21,313 nt of DNA, taken from CAZSVI01 sp964610205. GTDB taxonomy: Bacteria; Bacillota; Clostridia; DSM-8532. Where the stretch lies: positions 1-21,313 of the forward strand of contig CAZSVI010000065.1 in assembly GCA_964610205.1 (NCBI GenBank). The letters are read 5' to 3'. The position numbers were made by a program, and so were the translations under genes. Positions 1 to 7,371 of the stretch are shown in pieces. The notes beneath the pieces are model-generated. The model ran no database searches. It was not told the origin of the DNA and worked only from the letters and a program-made list of their open reading frames with translations. The stretch's first letter is position 1, and each line of letters opens with the position of its first letter.

Positions 1-98
1 CTTTTCTTAATCTGGCAAGTATTTGCATTTTTTGCACCTCAAATATATCATACTATAATGCGTTTGGCAGGCAATGCGCAGAATGGCGTAAAAAGTAA

Positions 99-127
99 TT
101 GACATACGCCGTTATGTAGTATAGAAT
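99..127 (+). promoter_or_regulatory. Sigma-A promoter for the left-end HTH gene, with an overlapping inverted repeat
   Basis: TTGACA (99-104) is separated by 17 nt from TAGAAT (122-127), a near-consensus vegetative promoter reading right. The inverted repeat GGCGTA (85-90) / TACGCC (105-110) straddles the -35 box, which would suit an operator. Autoregulation by the small HTH protein encoded just downstream is an inference from position only. Confidence 0.65.
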
Positions 128-197
128 TACATTTATAGTATTCATTATGGGAATTAAAATATTTAAAATAAAGAGCAAAAAATATAAAAAACATCTG

Positions 198-437
198 ATG
201 GGAGTGATTATTATAAACATCAAAAACCATGTTAAGGAGTATCGTATGAAAAGAGGCATTGATGAACAAAGTCTGGCTGATGATTTGGGTATTTCTGTTT
301 TAATACTTAGAAAACTGGAGAACGAAAAAATGATTCTAAATCCTGCCCTAATGCTTCAAATCTGTGAGTACTTCGGTGTAGAACTGCATGAAATGTTTTA
401 TTTGCAAAAAACAGTACAGGGTGGTAATTTTATATAG
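198..437 (+). CDS. Small XRE-type helix-turn-helix regulator
   Basis: This is a single-domain DNA-binding protein of about 79 residues if it starts at 198. The Cro/C1 pattern is visible: a first helix ending KEYRMKRG, the recognition-helix region QSLADDLGISVLILRKLENEK, then a C-terminal EYFGVELHEMFYL typical of mini-XRE regulators. The start is uncertain. The ATG at 147 and the ATG at 198 both lack a good ribosome site. The ATG at 246 has AAGGAG six bases upstream but would cut into the first helix of the HTH fold. It lies downstream of a strong promoter at 99-127 and converges with another small HTH gene. The target is unknown; self-regulation is plausible. Confidence 0.65.
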   Translation: MGVIIINIKNHVKEYRMKRGIDEQSLADDLGISVLILRKLENEKMILNPALMLQICEYFGVELHEMFYLQKTVQGGNFI

Positions 438-460
438 AATTTTTGAAGATTAGCGGTCTG

Positions 461-649
461 TCATGGCTCCAATGCGTTATAAAGCTTTTGGTATAAAGGT
501 TCGGGTATGTTTTTCAGTTTTGTTTTATCAATACGTAATATAATTGATGGGCTTACATTGATTTTAACAGCCAGTTCTCTGGCTGATAAGCCCTTATCCT
601 TACGTAGTTGATTAATTGTTTTATTCCTGAAAAAAAAGTCTATAATCAT
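461..649 (-). CDS. Small HTH-domain protein, putative transcriptional regulator
   Basis: This 62-residue protein consists of little more than a helix-turn-helix. The stretch NQLRKDKGLSARELAVKINVS followed by PSIILRIDK reads as helices 1-3 of an XRE-like domain. The tail IPEPLYQKLYNAL is amphipathic and could mediate dimerisation. A GGAGG lies ten bases before the ATG on the minus strand, slightly long but usable. The gene ends 23 bp from the convergent HTH gene. A perfect 15-nt palindrome at 692-706 sits in its upstream region and could be its operator. No specific family name or target is recognised. Confidence 0.6.
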   Translation of the reverse strand: MIIDFFFRNKTINQLRKDKGLSARELAVKINVSPSIILRIDKTKLKNIPEPLYQKLYNALEP

Positions 650-691
650 AATGCTAAAACCTCCGTTTTTCTCCTGTTATTAAATAATATC

Positions 692-706
692 ACATAAACA
701 CTGTTT
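692..706. promoter_or_regulatory. Perfect 15-nt palindrome, operator candidate
   Basis: ATAAACA-C-TGTTTAT is a perfect inverted repeat with a one-base centre, 43 bp upstream of the start of the minus-strand small HTH gene, in an AT-rich stretch with TATTAT-like -10 sequences. Size, symmetry and position fit a dimeric repressor site. No other copy was noticed in the window. Confidence 0.35.
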
Positions 707-877
707 ATAATAAAATTACAGACAGAATAATTGCGGTATGTTGCATTTATTATGCGATACTTCAGTTGATATAAAGAGTAGTATCCGTATTAAAATATGT
801 TATATCGGGTAAGGCAGGGTCTTTTTTCAAATGACTGTTATCATAACGGCTAGCCTGCCATTACCCATAAATCCTGT

Positions 878-2785
878 TTATTCTGAAATTGTATTTTGTG
901 CATACATTTCATATAAACTTTCTATTTCCCGAATAATACAATCATACGCCATATACTTTTCAGCCGGAGTATCCGGTCCGAATGAATCTTCCATCTCGCT
1001 TTTAGATCTCTCCAGATCCATTATTTTTGTTTCAATTTCCCTGATATTAGATTTTTTCTCTTTTGGGTTTACAGGAGGTATTTTTCCAGGTCGTTTAAAC
1101 ATATTTCCTTTTTTATTATTTTCAGATTGTTTTAAAACTGTATTAATATTTTTCTGTTGCCTGTAATATTCATAATTCCCTTCAAAGATATTAATAGTAC
1201 GGTTCGTGAACTCAAAAATCCTGGTTATGCAGCGGTTTAAAAAGAATCTATCATGGGATATGGCTATTACAGTGCCGGAATACTTTAATAAAGCAGTTTC
1301 AAGGGCATCCCGGGTTACCATATCCAGATGATTTGTCGGCTCATCCATAATAAGGCAGTCAGGTCGATCCAGCATAAGGCAAGCCATATACAGCCGTACA
1401 CGTTCGCCACCGCTTAGAACCTCGATCTTCTTATTTAATTCATCCCCATAAAACTGAAACCCGGCTAGATAATCCCTAGCAGCCTCTATTGTCATTTCCT
1501 TAGTTCGCAATAGTTCCTCCAATATTGAAAATTCATCATTTATAAAATCAATTTCCTGTCCCAGAAAGCCGTATCTTACCCATTTTCCCAACCGGGCGAA
1601 CCCCTGATAATCAGTATCTCTGCCCAGTAATATGTTTATAAGGGTGGTTTTCCCGCAGCCATTGGGCCCTATTATGCCTACCTTATCACCACCAAGGATT
1701 AGAAAATCAACATTCCTGAACAACTCAAAATTGCCGAATGCCTTTGAAAAACCTCTTGCTTCTGCAATTTCTGCACTTATATGCTTTGCGTTTCTAAAAT
1801 TTATTGCAGGTGCTGCCTTATGGTATAAATGATGATGCTGTTTTTCGTCCCGCAAGTTGACAGCCAGTTCCTTTTTCAACCGGTCTACATTTTTCATCCT
1901 GCTTTTCCAGGCACTGATATTGCGGTTACTCCTCAATTGTTCCACTATGGCGGATTCACGCTTAATTTCCTGGTGTAAACGTAACTCCTCCTTTTTAGCA
2001 AACTCACGCATTCGTAGTTTTTGTTCAAAAAAGGTCGAGTAATTGCCGCTTCGTTCAGTAATCGTTCCATTTTCCAGTTCTGCAATACGGGTGGCTATTC
2101 GGTCCAGAAAGTACCTGTCATGAGATACAACAAGTACTCCTCCGCAAAACCTCTTTAAAAAATCTTCCAGCCATTCGGTGGTCGGGACATCAAGATGGTT
2201 TGTTGGTTCATCCAGAATTAATAAGTCAGGCTCTTCCAGCAATATACGGGCAAATACGGCACGCATTTTTTCGCCGCCGCTTAATTGTTCCATTGGAATG
2301 GTTAGTGCTTCTTCTTTTAATCCCAGACCCAGGAGCATGGATTTAATTTTGGCTTCAATAGTGTATCCGTCCATACTTTCATATTGTTGAACGACATTAG
2401 TGTATTGTGAAAAGACCAGTTGATATTCCAGTGGGTTCTGAAGCAAATCGGGCTGGGCCATTTTCCGTTCAAGTTGTCTTATTTTTTGCTCCAGCCGGCT
2501 TGCCTTTTCATGGTAAAGGGCAGTTTTCCGGAGGGTTATACCGTCGGGATCCATATCATTAAGGTTTTGGGCTAAATAACCAATTTTAGTACCGCGTGCA
2601 ATGGTTATATCTCCATCGTCACTGTGCTGCAAACCAGCGATAATTCTTAGAAGGGTAGTTTTCCCTGAGCCGTTGGGGCCTATCAGGGCAACGCGTTCTC
2701 CTTTTTCAACTCTAAGGCAGACACCGTTTAAAACGGTTTGATTCCGATATTCCTTCATTATGTTATTTAAAAATAATAAACTCAT
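878..2785 (-). CDS. ABC-F family ATPase (ribosome-associated, likely antibiotic-resistance or translation factor)
   Basis: This 635-residue protein has two ABC ATPase domains and no membrane segment, so it is a soluble ABC-F protein that would act at the ribosomal E site. Domain 1 shows Walker A GPNGSGKTT (36-44), signature LSGGE (168-172) and Walker B LLILDEPTNHLD (188-199). Domain 2 shows Walker A GPNGCGKT (373-380), signature LSGGE and LIMDEPTNHLD. The charged helical linker between them (about 250-330) is the tRNA-interaction region that defines ABC-F proteins and determines antibiotic protection in some members. A charged C-terminal extension (about 545-635) looks coiled-coil. The leader (2869-2969) contains a peptide-controlled attenuator, which favours an inducible resistance role over a housekeeping one. 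The drug class cannot be told from sequence. Confidence 0.93.
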   Translation of the reverse strand: MSLLFLNNIMKEYRNQTVLNGVCLRVEKGERVALIGPNGSGKTTLLRIIAGLQHSDDGDITIARGTKIGYLAQNLNDMDPDGITLRKTALYHEKASRLEQKIRQLERKMAQPDLLQNPLEYQLVFSQYTNVVQQYESMDGYTIEAKIKSMLLGLGLKEEALTIPMEQLSGGEKMRAVFARILLEEPDLLILDEPTNHLDVPTTEWLEDFLKRFCGGVLVVSHDRYFLDRIATRIAELENGTITERSGNYSTFFEQKLRMREFAKKEELRLHQEIKRESAIVEQLRSNRNISAWKSRMKNVDRLKKELAVNLRDEKQHHHLYHKAAPAINFRNAKHISAEIAEARGFSKAFGNFELFRNVDFLILGGDKVGIIGPNGCGKTTLINILLGRDTDYQGFARLGKWVRYGFLGQEIDFINDEFSILEELLRTKEMTIEAARDYLAGFQFYGDELNKKIEVLSGGERVRLYMACLMLDRPDCLIMDEPTNHLDMVTRDALETALLKYSGTVIAISHDRFFLNRCITRIFEFTNRTINIFEGNYEYYRQQKNINTVLKQSENNKKGNMFKRPGKIPPVNPKEKKSNIREIETKIMDLERSKSEMEDSFGPDTPAEKYMAYDCIIREIESLYEMYAQNTISE

Positions 2786-2868
2786 AAAACAATCTCCCTG
2801 TATTATTTAATTCAGCTTTTGCCGTATAAGTTTTTTTTTAAGCCGGGAACATAAAAGACTGCAGATAA

Positions 2869-2931
2869 CTCCGCAGCCTGAAAATTTTAAAAGGCAATAT
2901 TCTCAAAAGGAGAATATAAAAAGCTGCGGAT
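2869..2931 (-). promoter_or_regulatory. Predicted antiterminator for the ABC-F gene
   Basis: The 3' arm of the terminator (TCCGCAGC, 2930-2923) is perfectly complementary to GCTGCGGA further downstream (2877-2870). Between them a perfect 8-bp hairpin, ATATTCTC / GAGAATAT (2917-2910 / 2904-2897), folds out the intervening RNA and brings the two arms together. This is a classical three-segment switch: segments 1:2 give termination, 2:3 give readthrough. A further weak hairpin, CTGCGG / CTGCAG (2875-2860), could compete for segment 3. Confidence 0.6.
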
Positions 2932-2950
2932 TAAGTGGCATCCGCAGCTT
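2916..2950 (-). terminator. Attenuator terminator in the ABC-F leader
   Basis: Minus strand: AAGCTGCGGAT (2950-2940), 8-nt loop, ATCCGCAGCTT (2931-2921), a perfect 11-bp stem running into TTTTTAT. It lies inside the transcribed leader, 131 bp before the ABC-F start. Its 5' arm overlaps the leader-peptide codons. Confidence 0.75.
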
Positions 2951-2969
2951 GAATATACATATAAAACAT
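2931..2969 (-). CDS. Twelve-codon leader peptide of the ABC-F gene
   Basis: On the minus strand AGGAGA lies just upstream of an ATG at 2969 that opens a short frame encoding MFYMYIQAADAT and ending in TAA (2933-2931). The codons for QAAD and the stop overlap the first arm of an intrinsic terminator, so ribosome position would decide which RNA fold forms. This matches leader peptides that control erm, vmlR and related genes, where a drug-stalled ribosome induces readthrough. The AGGAGA-ATG gap is short (about one to two bases), so initiation efficiency is uncertain. The second ATG, at codon 4, has a more usual spacing of about ten bases. Confidence 0.6.
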   Translation of the reverse strand: MFYMYIQAADAT

Positions 2970-3035
2970 ATCTCCTGCTGAAAAAGAAACTAAAAAGGAG
3001 ATAAATTCAAAATAGTTTTAAAGTATACTATAACT

Positions 3036-3443
3036 AAAAAACAAACATGGTTTTACCGATGAACAGCATGATTCCCAAAAGGGTACGAATAAACAATTGC
3101 CCTGTTTTTATAACGAGACAAATGACAGACTCCCACCTCATCTCTATAGGTGGCCTGAAAAGTATACTGTTCAGGTTTGCAGGCCATAAATCAAGGAAGT
3201 GTGTTTTTAGCCAAAGGTTAAAACACAGGGTGGCGGGTATCGATTTCCCTTTATTCAACTCATCCCGGCATCGGCTACTTGTGGTTTTTAGGCTCCGGAC
3301 AATGCATCACCGACTCATATGCACTTTTGTTTCTGACCCAAACGGTCATTGTGCGGAGCTGAGGCCACGACCTGTTACCGGTACAATGGAGGTATACCAT
3401 TCCATTAAAATACTCCTTTTGTACAGGCGATAAATCTGATTTC
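3036..3443 (-). ncRNA. Structured noncoding RNA of unassigned family
   Basis: A near-consensus minus-strand promoter at 3478-3450 predicts a transcript starting near 3443. The region folds into many strong helices. The clearest is a 13-position arm pair, 3359-3347 with 3304-3292, that pairs at 12 of 13 positions. Others are TGACC/GGTCA (3348-3344/3338-3334), GTGTTTTA with TAAAAACAC (3226-3219/3209-3201), TGGCCTG/CAGGCCA (3186-3180/3157-3151) and CCACCT/AGGTGG (3153-3148/3138-3133). The last two share bases and would be alternatives. CAAAAGG near the 5' end can pair with CCTTTTG near 3080. The 3' end is uncertain; a weak hairpin and T-run lie at about 3036-3060. Open frames here (for example 3258-3034) are not convincing. 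A raiA-type or other large clostridial RNA is possible but I cannot confirm a family. Confidence 0.5.
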
Positions 3444-3449
3444 ATATGT

Positions 3450-3478
3450 ATTATAAGCTATATCCGGAGATAAATCAA
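3450..3478 (-). promoter_or_regulatory. Strong minus-strand promoter for the structured RNA
   Basis: Minus strand: TTGATT (3478-3473), a 17-nt spacer, then perfect TATAAT (3455-3450). No good start codon with a convincing long frame follows, so the product is most likely an RNA, or a leader extending toward the ABC-F gene. Confidence 0.7.
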
Positions 3479-3577
3479 TATTATGCTGAAAGATGAGTTC
3501 CCGCAAAAGCAATACATTGACCCGTTAAAGCATCCGAACTACCCGTTGTTATAAAACTTTTTTTTATGCTTATGAAA

Positions 3578-3586
3578 TGATATAAT
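3578..3586 (+). promoter_or_regulatory. Extended -10 promoter for the Memo/AMMECR1-radical SAM pair
   Basis: TG-A-TATAAT (3578-3586) is a perfect extended -10 element; the -35 region is only a T-run. Transcription would start near 3593, leaving about 165 nt of untranslated leader before the start at 3758. I see no recognisable riboswitch in that leader. Confidence 0.5.
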
Positions 3587-3757
3587 TGAACAAACTGGTA
3601 GCAATTAATGTTGCAGGCCTAAAATTGTTTCGTTTTAAAAGTAGTTTATTAGTTTACTCATATGCAAACCATATATGCTATCTTAAGCAACGGACCAAAT
3701 TTACCTTAACAACAAATTTACAAAACGGGTTAAATCATGTAATGGAGGATGATCTCT

Positions 3758-5143
3758 ATGCCGATAACAGGTGCGTATATTGTTCCCCATCCGCCAATTA
3801 TCCTGCCGGAGGTGGGTAAGGGCGAGGAAAGGAAGATTCAAAAAACCGTGGACGCATACCGGGAAATTGCCGGAATAATTGCAGCTATTAAACCTGAAAC
3901 AATAGTGGTTGTGTCACCGCATACAACACTTTATGCAGACTATTTTCATATTTCTCCCGGAGAAAACGCAAAGGGAAATCTTCACCGCTTTGGTGTAAAT
4001 AATGTTTCAATGGAAGCCGACTATGATATTGAATTTGTTCGGGAACTGACCGCAGAAGCGGATAAAAACGGAATTCCGGCAGGAATTCTGGGAGAGAGGG
4101 ATAAGTTATTGGATCACGGGACATTAATTCCGGTGTATTTTATCAATCAGGTCTATACGGATTACAAGCTGGTACGGATTGGCCTGTCCGAATTAACTTC
4201 CCTGGAGCATTACAGGCTTGGCCGATGTATTGCCGAAACCTCGGAAAAATCAGGTAAAAAAATGGTGTTTGTAGCAAGCGGGGATCTTTCGCACAAGCTT
4301 AAGGAGGATGGTCCTTATGGTTTTGCTTCCGAGGGGCCCGAATTTGACCGTCAAGTAACTGAAGCTATGGCTAAGGGAGATTTTTTGAAATTTCTGTCTT
4401 TTTGTCCCGATTTCTGCGATGCTGCTGCCGAATGCGGGTTGCGCTCATTTATAATTATGGCCGGAGCCCTGGATCGAAAAGCTGTCCGTCCAGAATTGCT
4501 CTCGTATGAAGGACCTTTTGGCGTGGGATATGCGGTTTGTTCCTTTGAAATCGTAGGTGTAGATGAAAAACGACGTTTTGATGAAATATATCAGCAAAAG
4601 GAGCATGACAGGCTTATGGATGTTAAAAAAGGGGAGGATGCTTATGTCAGCCTTGCAAGGCTTTCTCTTGAGACATATGTGAAAACAGGCAAAATGGCTG
4701 GTTTGCCCGTTGATCTGCCTTATGAAATGCATAAACAACGGGCCGGCACCTTTGTATCTTTGAAAAAACATGGGCATCTGCGAGGCTGCATAGGAACGAT
4801 TACTCCTGTAACCGGATGTATAGCCGAAGAAATTCTGAGGAATGCTATCAGCGCCGGTACGGAAGATCCAAGGTTTCCTCCGGTAAGAGCGGCTGAACTT
4901 ACCGAACTTGTATATAATGTTGATGTTCTCACGGAGCCCGAGAGCATTAAATCCATTGACCGGCTCGATGTGAAACGTTATGGAGTTATTGTAACCAGCA
5001 GGTATCGGCGGGGTTTACTGCTGCCAAATCTTGAAGGAGTGAATTCTCCGGAAGAGCAGGTTTCAATTGCCCTGCAAAAGGCAGGCATTTCGTCAGGAGA
5101 AGATTATACGATGGAGAGGTTTGAGGTGGTGAGGCATAAATGA
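3758..5143 (+). CDS. AmmeMemoRadiSam system protein: Memo (AmmB) fused to AMMECR1 (AmmA)
   Basis: This 461-residue protein joins two domains. Residues 1 to about 270 are a Memo/LigB-like domain. Its candidate metal ligands stand in the expected order: His11 (VPHPP), His55 (SPHT), His120 (LDHG) and His179 (DLSH), followed by Cys226 in AECGLRS, the conserved Memo cysteine region. Residues about 290-461 are an AMMECR1 domain with its hallmark LRGCIG (341-346) and EDPRFPPV. I chose the ATG at 3758 because GGAGG (3744-3748) lies nine bases upstream; the ATG at 3749 abuts that site. The stop overlaps the next start as ATGA, so the two are translationally coupled. Memo and AMMECR1 occur with a radical SAM enzyme across bacteria and archaea, with the reaction unestablished; a redox or modification role is commonly assumed. 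Confidence 0.92.
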   Translation: MPITGAYIVPHPPIILPEVGKGEERKIQKTVDAYREIAGIIAAIKPETIVVVSPHTTLYADYFHISPGENAKGNLHRFGVNNVSMEADYDIEFVRELTAEADKNGIPAGILGERDKLLDHGTLIPVYFINQVYTDYKLVRIGLSELTSLEHYRLGRCIAETSEKSGKKMVFVASGDLSHKLKEDGPYGFASEGPEFDRQVTEAMAKGDFLKFLSFCPDFCDAAAECGLRSFIIMAGALDRKAVRPELLSYEGPFGVGYAVCSFEIVGVDEKRRFDEIYQQKEHDRLMDVKKGEDAYVSLARLSLETYVKTGKMAGLPVDLPYEMHKQRAGTFVSLKKHGHLRGCIGTITPVTGCIAEEILRNAISAGTEDPRFPPVRAAELTELVYNVDVLTEPESIKSIDRLDVKRYGVIVTSRYRRGLLLPNLEGVNSPEEQVSIALQKAGISSGEDYTMERFEVVRHK

Positions 5144-5967
5144 AAACAGAATGTCAGATTTGTCCTCATCATTGCAAACTGGATGAGGGGCAGACGGGTT
5201 TCTGCCATGCACGGGTTAATCATAACGGTACAATAATATGTAAGAATTACGGAAAGCTTACAGCGATCGCATTGGATCCCATAGAAAAAAAACCGCTCAG
5301 GCGCTTTTTTCCAGGCAGCCGTATTCTATCCGCAGGCAGTTACGGCTGTAATTTACGTTGCCTGTTTTGTCAGAATAGTGAAATCTCCATGACCGATGGC
5401 AATCAAATTAACACCGATAAGGTTTCACCTGAAGAGCTTGTTCACCATGCATCAGAGCTAAAAAACAAAGGAAATATTGGCATTGCATATACTTACAATG
5501 AGCCTTTGGTCGGCTGGGAATATGTTCGGGACAGTGCAGTGCTGGCAAAATCAAGGGGTTTGGTAAATGTTGTTGTTACAAACGGTTATATATGCAGCGG
5601 GCCGTTAATGGAATTACTTCCTGATATTGATGCCATGAATATAGATTTAAAGGCTTTCACAGAAAGCTTTTACAATAAAATGTCAGGTGATTTGGAAACG
5701 GTGAAGACAACCATTACTCTTGCGGCAAAGCAATGTCATGTTGAGGTAACGACATTGATAATTCCCGGTGAAAACGATTCGGAGGATGAAATGAATGAAC
5801 TCTCTTTATGGCTGTCTTCTGTTAATCCCGAAATACCCCTGCATATAACCCGTTTTTTCCCAAGGTGGCATATGCTGGACAGGGATGCTACGTCAGTAGA
5901 GACAATTTCGTGGTTGTCTGAAATTGCAAAAAGAAACCTGCGGTATGTATACATGGGAAATTGCTGA
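5140..5967 (+). CDS. amrS: AmmeMemoRadiSam system radical SAM enzyme
   Basis: This 275-residue radical SAM protein has the [4Fe-4S]-binding CxxxCxxC motif as Cys70, Cys74 and Cys77 (GCNLRCLFCQN). The N-terminus has four further cysteines (CQICPHHC plus GFC, residues 5-22), as in PflA-like activases of this subfamily, and may hold a second metal site. ALDPIEKKPL, TYNEP and MNIDLKAF are characteristic of the AmmeMemoRadiSam enzyme. It starts inside the stop of the Memo-AMMECR1 fusion (4-bp overlap), so the three functions come from two coupled genes. It is somewhat shorter than many family members at the C-terminus, but no key motif is missing. Its substrate is unknown. Confidence 0.93.
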   Translation: MKTECQICPHHCKLDEGQTGFCHARVNHNGTIICKNYGKLTAIALDPIEKKPLRRFFPGSRILSAGSYGCNLRCLFCQNSEISMTDGNQINTDKVSPEELVHHASELKNKGNIGIAYTYNEPLVGWEYVRDSAVLAKSRGLVNVVVTNGYICSGPLMELLPDIDAMNIDLKAFTESFYNKMSGDLETVKTTITLAAKQCHVEVTTLIIPGENDSEDEMNELSLWLSSVNPEIPLHITRFFPRWHMLDRDATSVETISWLSEIAKRNLRYVYMGNC

Positions 5968-6257
5968 AATTAAATCTGATATTGTTATGTATGCTGAAAT
6001 ACGCAGACACAATATAAACGTAATCGAACCAGGGTTGCAGCGCTAAAGATCGGGAGCAAGCAGTTACAGTGATGGCAATATTTAAAAATTCTTGCTTAAC
6101 ATTCCCATGATGAATAGAATCATTGTTGTAAGCTGCATTTTACTAATGAAAAATGTCATATTATTCAACAGCTTGGAGAATGTGAAGCTTGTTACAACGG
6201 CGTTATACAAAATTCGAAAAAGAGTCGATATGAAAATTTATCCGGGAGGGGAGAGAG

Positions 6258-6653
6258 ATGGTTTACAGGTATAGTCTTAAGACAGATTCAGAGGGGTTTT
6301 ATAATGTAACGGAGAGAGTTTTGGAAACGGTAAGGAAGAGTGGAATTAAGGATGGCATCTGCATTGTATTTTGTCCACATACAACAGCAGGACTGACTAT
6401 TAATGAGAATGCTGATCCCGATGTTGTTACCGACATGCTTTTTGCGCTGAACAAAACTTTTTGTGACCGTCCGGAATTTTGCCATGCGGAGGGAAATACC
6501 GCAGCGCACTTAAAGGCAAGTTATACCGGAAGCAGCGTAAATGTAATTGTCGAAAGCGGGAACCTTGTGCTGGGTACCTGGCAGGGAATTTATTTCTGTG
6601 AGTTTGACGGGCCAAGAAACAGGAATTTCCTTGTCAAGGTAATTCCGGGATAA
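6258..6653 (+). CDS. YjbQ family (UPF0047) protein
   Basis: This 131-residue protein covers the whole YjbQ fold. The family signatures are HTTAGLTINENADP (41-54), the HAEGNTAAHLKAS segment (75-87) and LGTWQGIYFCEFDGPR (104-119). Some members are annotated as secondary thiamine-phosphate synthases because they complement thiE mutants weakly, but the true reaction is unsettled. GGAGGGGAGAG lies just before the ATG. The gene follows the AmmeMemoRadiSam pair by 290 bp and is followed 22 bp later by sfsA, so it likely forms a short operon with the latter. It is probably cytosolic. Confidence 0.92.
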   Translation: MVYRYSLKTDSEGFYNVTERVLETVRKSGIKDGICIVFCPHTTAGLTINENADPDVVTDMLFALNKTFCDRPEFCHAEGNTAAHLKASYTGSSVNVIVESGNLVLGTWQGIYFCEFDGPRNRNFLVKVIPG

Positions 6654-6675
6654 TCTATAAAAGGGGAAAGATATA

Positions 6676-7371
6676 TTGAAGTATTTAAATGTTGTCGAGG
6701 GAAAATTTATATCACGCCCCAATCGGTTTATTGCTAATGTTTTGATTAATGAAAAGGAACATATATGTCATGTAAAAAATACAGGAAGATGCAGAGAGCT
6801 TTTGGTCAGAAATGCCGTTGTATATCTGGAGAAATGCAGATCTTCTTCAAGAAAAACATCCCATTCACTAATAACTGTACAAAAAGGGGAACGGTTTGTT
6901 AATATTGATTCCCAGGCACCTAACAAAGTTTTTTTAGAGGGTATAAAAAACGGAATAATCCGGCTTAATGGTTTACATCCTGTTACATTTCTAAAACCTG
7001 AGAAAACTTTTGGAGAATCAAGATTTGATTTTTACATGGAAAGCGGTAATAAAAGAGCCTTTGTTGAGGTAAAGGGAGTAACCCTGGAAGAGGACGGAAT
7101 AGCGAAATTTCCTGATGCTCCTACCGAACGAGGGCTTAAACATATAAATGAGCTTGTTCGGGCAAAAAATGAAGGATATGATGCGTGGATTGTTTTCGTG
7201 ATACAAATGGACAAAATAAAGTATTTTAAACCAAATAATGATACGCACCCGGCTTTTGGCAAGGCTCTCCGTTACGCAAGGGATAATGGTGTAAACATTC
7301 TTGCCTGTGAATGCAGTGTCGGGTCAGATATAATCAAATTAAACGGAGTTCTGCGCGGGATTGTGCTTTAG
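6676..7371 (+). CDS. sfsA: SfsA family nucleic-acid-binding/nuclease-like protein
   Basis: This full-length 231-residue SfsA homologue starts with TTG at 6676, preceded by AAGGGGAAAG. Family landmarks are RPNRFIANV near the N-terminus (an OB-like region), HVKNTGRCREL, and the nuclease-like core ESRFDFY...RAFVEVKGVT followed by FPDAPTERGLKH. The Asp/Glu-x-Lys arrangement of that core resembles the PD-(D/E)xK fold. SfsA was named for stimulating maltose fermentation in E. coli; DNA binding is reported, but its cellular job is not settled. It is 22 bp behind the YjbQ gene, suggesting co-transcription. Confidence 0.94.
   Translation: MKYLNVVEGKFISRPNRFIANVLINEKEHICHVKNTGRCRELLVRNAVVYLEKCRSSSRKTSHSLITVQKGERFVNIDSQAPNKVFLEGIKNGIIRLNGLHPVTFLKPEKTFGESRFDFYMESGNKRAFVEVKGVTLEEDGIAKFPDAPTERGLKHINELVRAKNEGYDAWIVFVIQMDKIKYFKPNNDTHPAFGKALRYARDNGVNILACECSVGSDIIKLNGVLRGIVL

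Noticed and set aside
807..866. GGGTAAGGCAGG / CCTGCCATTACCC inverted repeat just after the ABC-F stop, as a terminator
   Set aside because: Long loop and no T-run after the second arm on the minus strand; it may be a hairpin but is not a convincing intrinsic terminator.
1632..2390. Plus-strand frames opposite the ABC-F gene
   Set aside because: They are antisense to conserved Walker and signature motifs and lack ribosome sites.
3034..3258. 74-residue minus-strand frame starting with TTG inside the structured RNA region
   Set aside because: No clear ribosome site, no recognisable domain, and the DNA is better explained by RNA helices.
3200..3270. CAGGGTGGCGGGTATCGATTTCCC on the plus strand resembling a T-box motif
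   Set aside because: It departs from the AGGGTGGNACCGCG consensus, there is no specifier stem or terminator in place, and the promoter evidence favours the other strand.
3047..3433. 128-residue plus-strand frame opposite the structured RNA
   Set aside because: No ribosome site or known motif; it is the complement of a region with a strong minus-strand promoter and conserved-looking stems.
6092..6274. 60-residue plus-strand frame before the YjbQ gene
   Set aside because: No ribosome site, it overlaps the strong YjbQ start region out of frame, and shows no domain. A cysteine-rich stretch in another frame (about 6119-6200) has no start codon.
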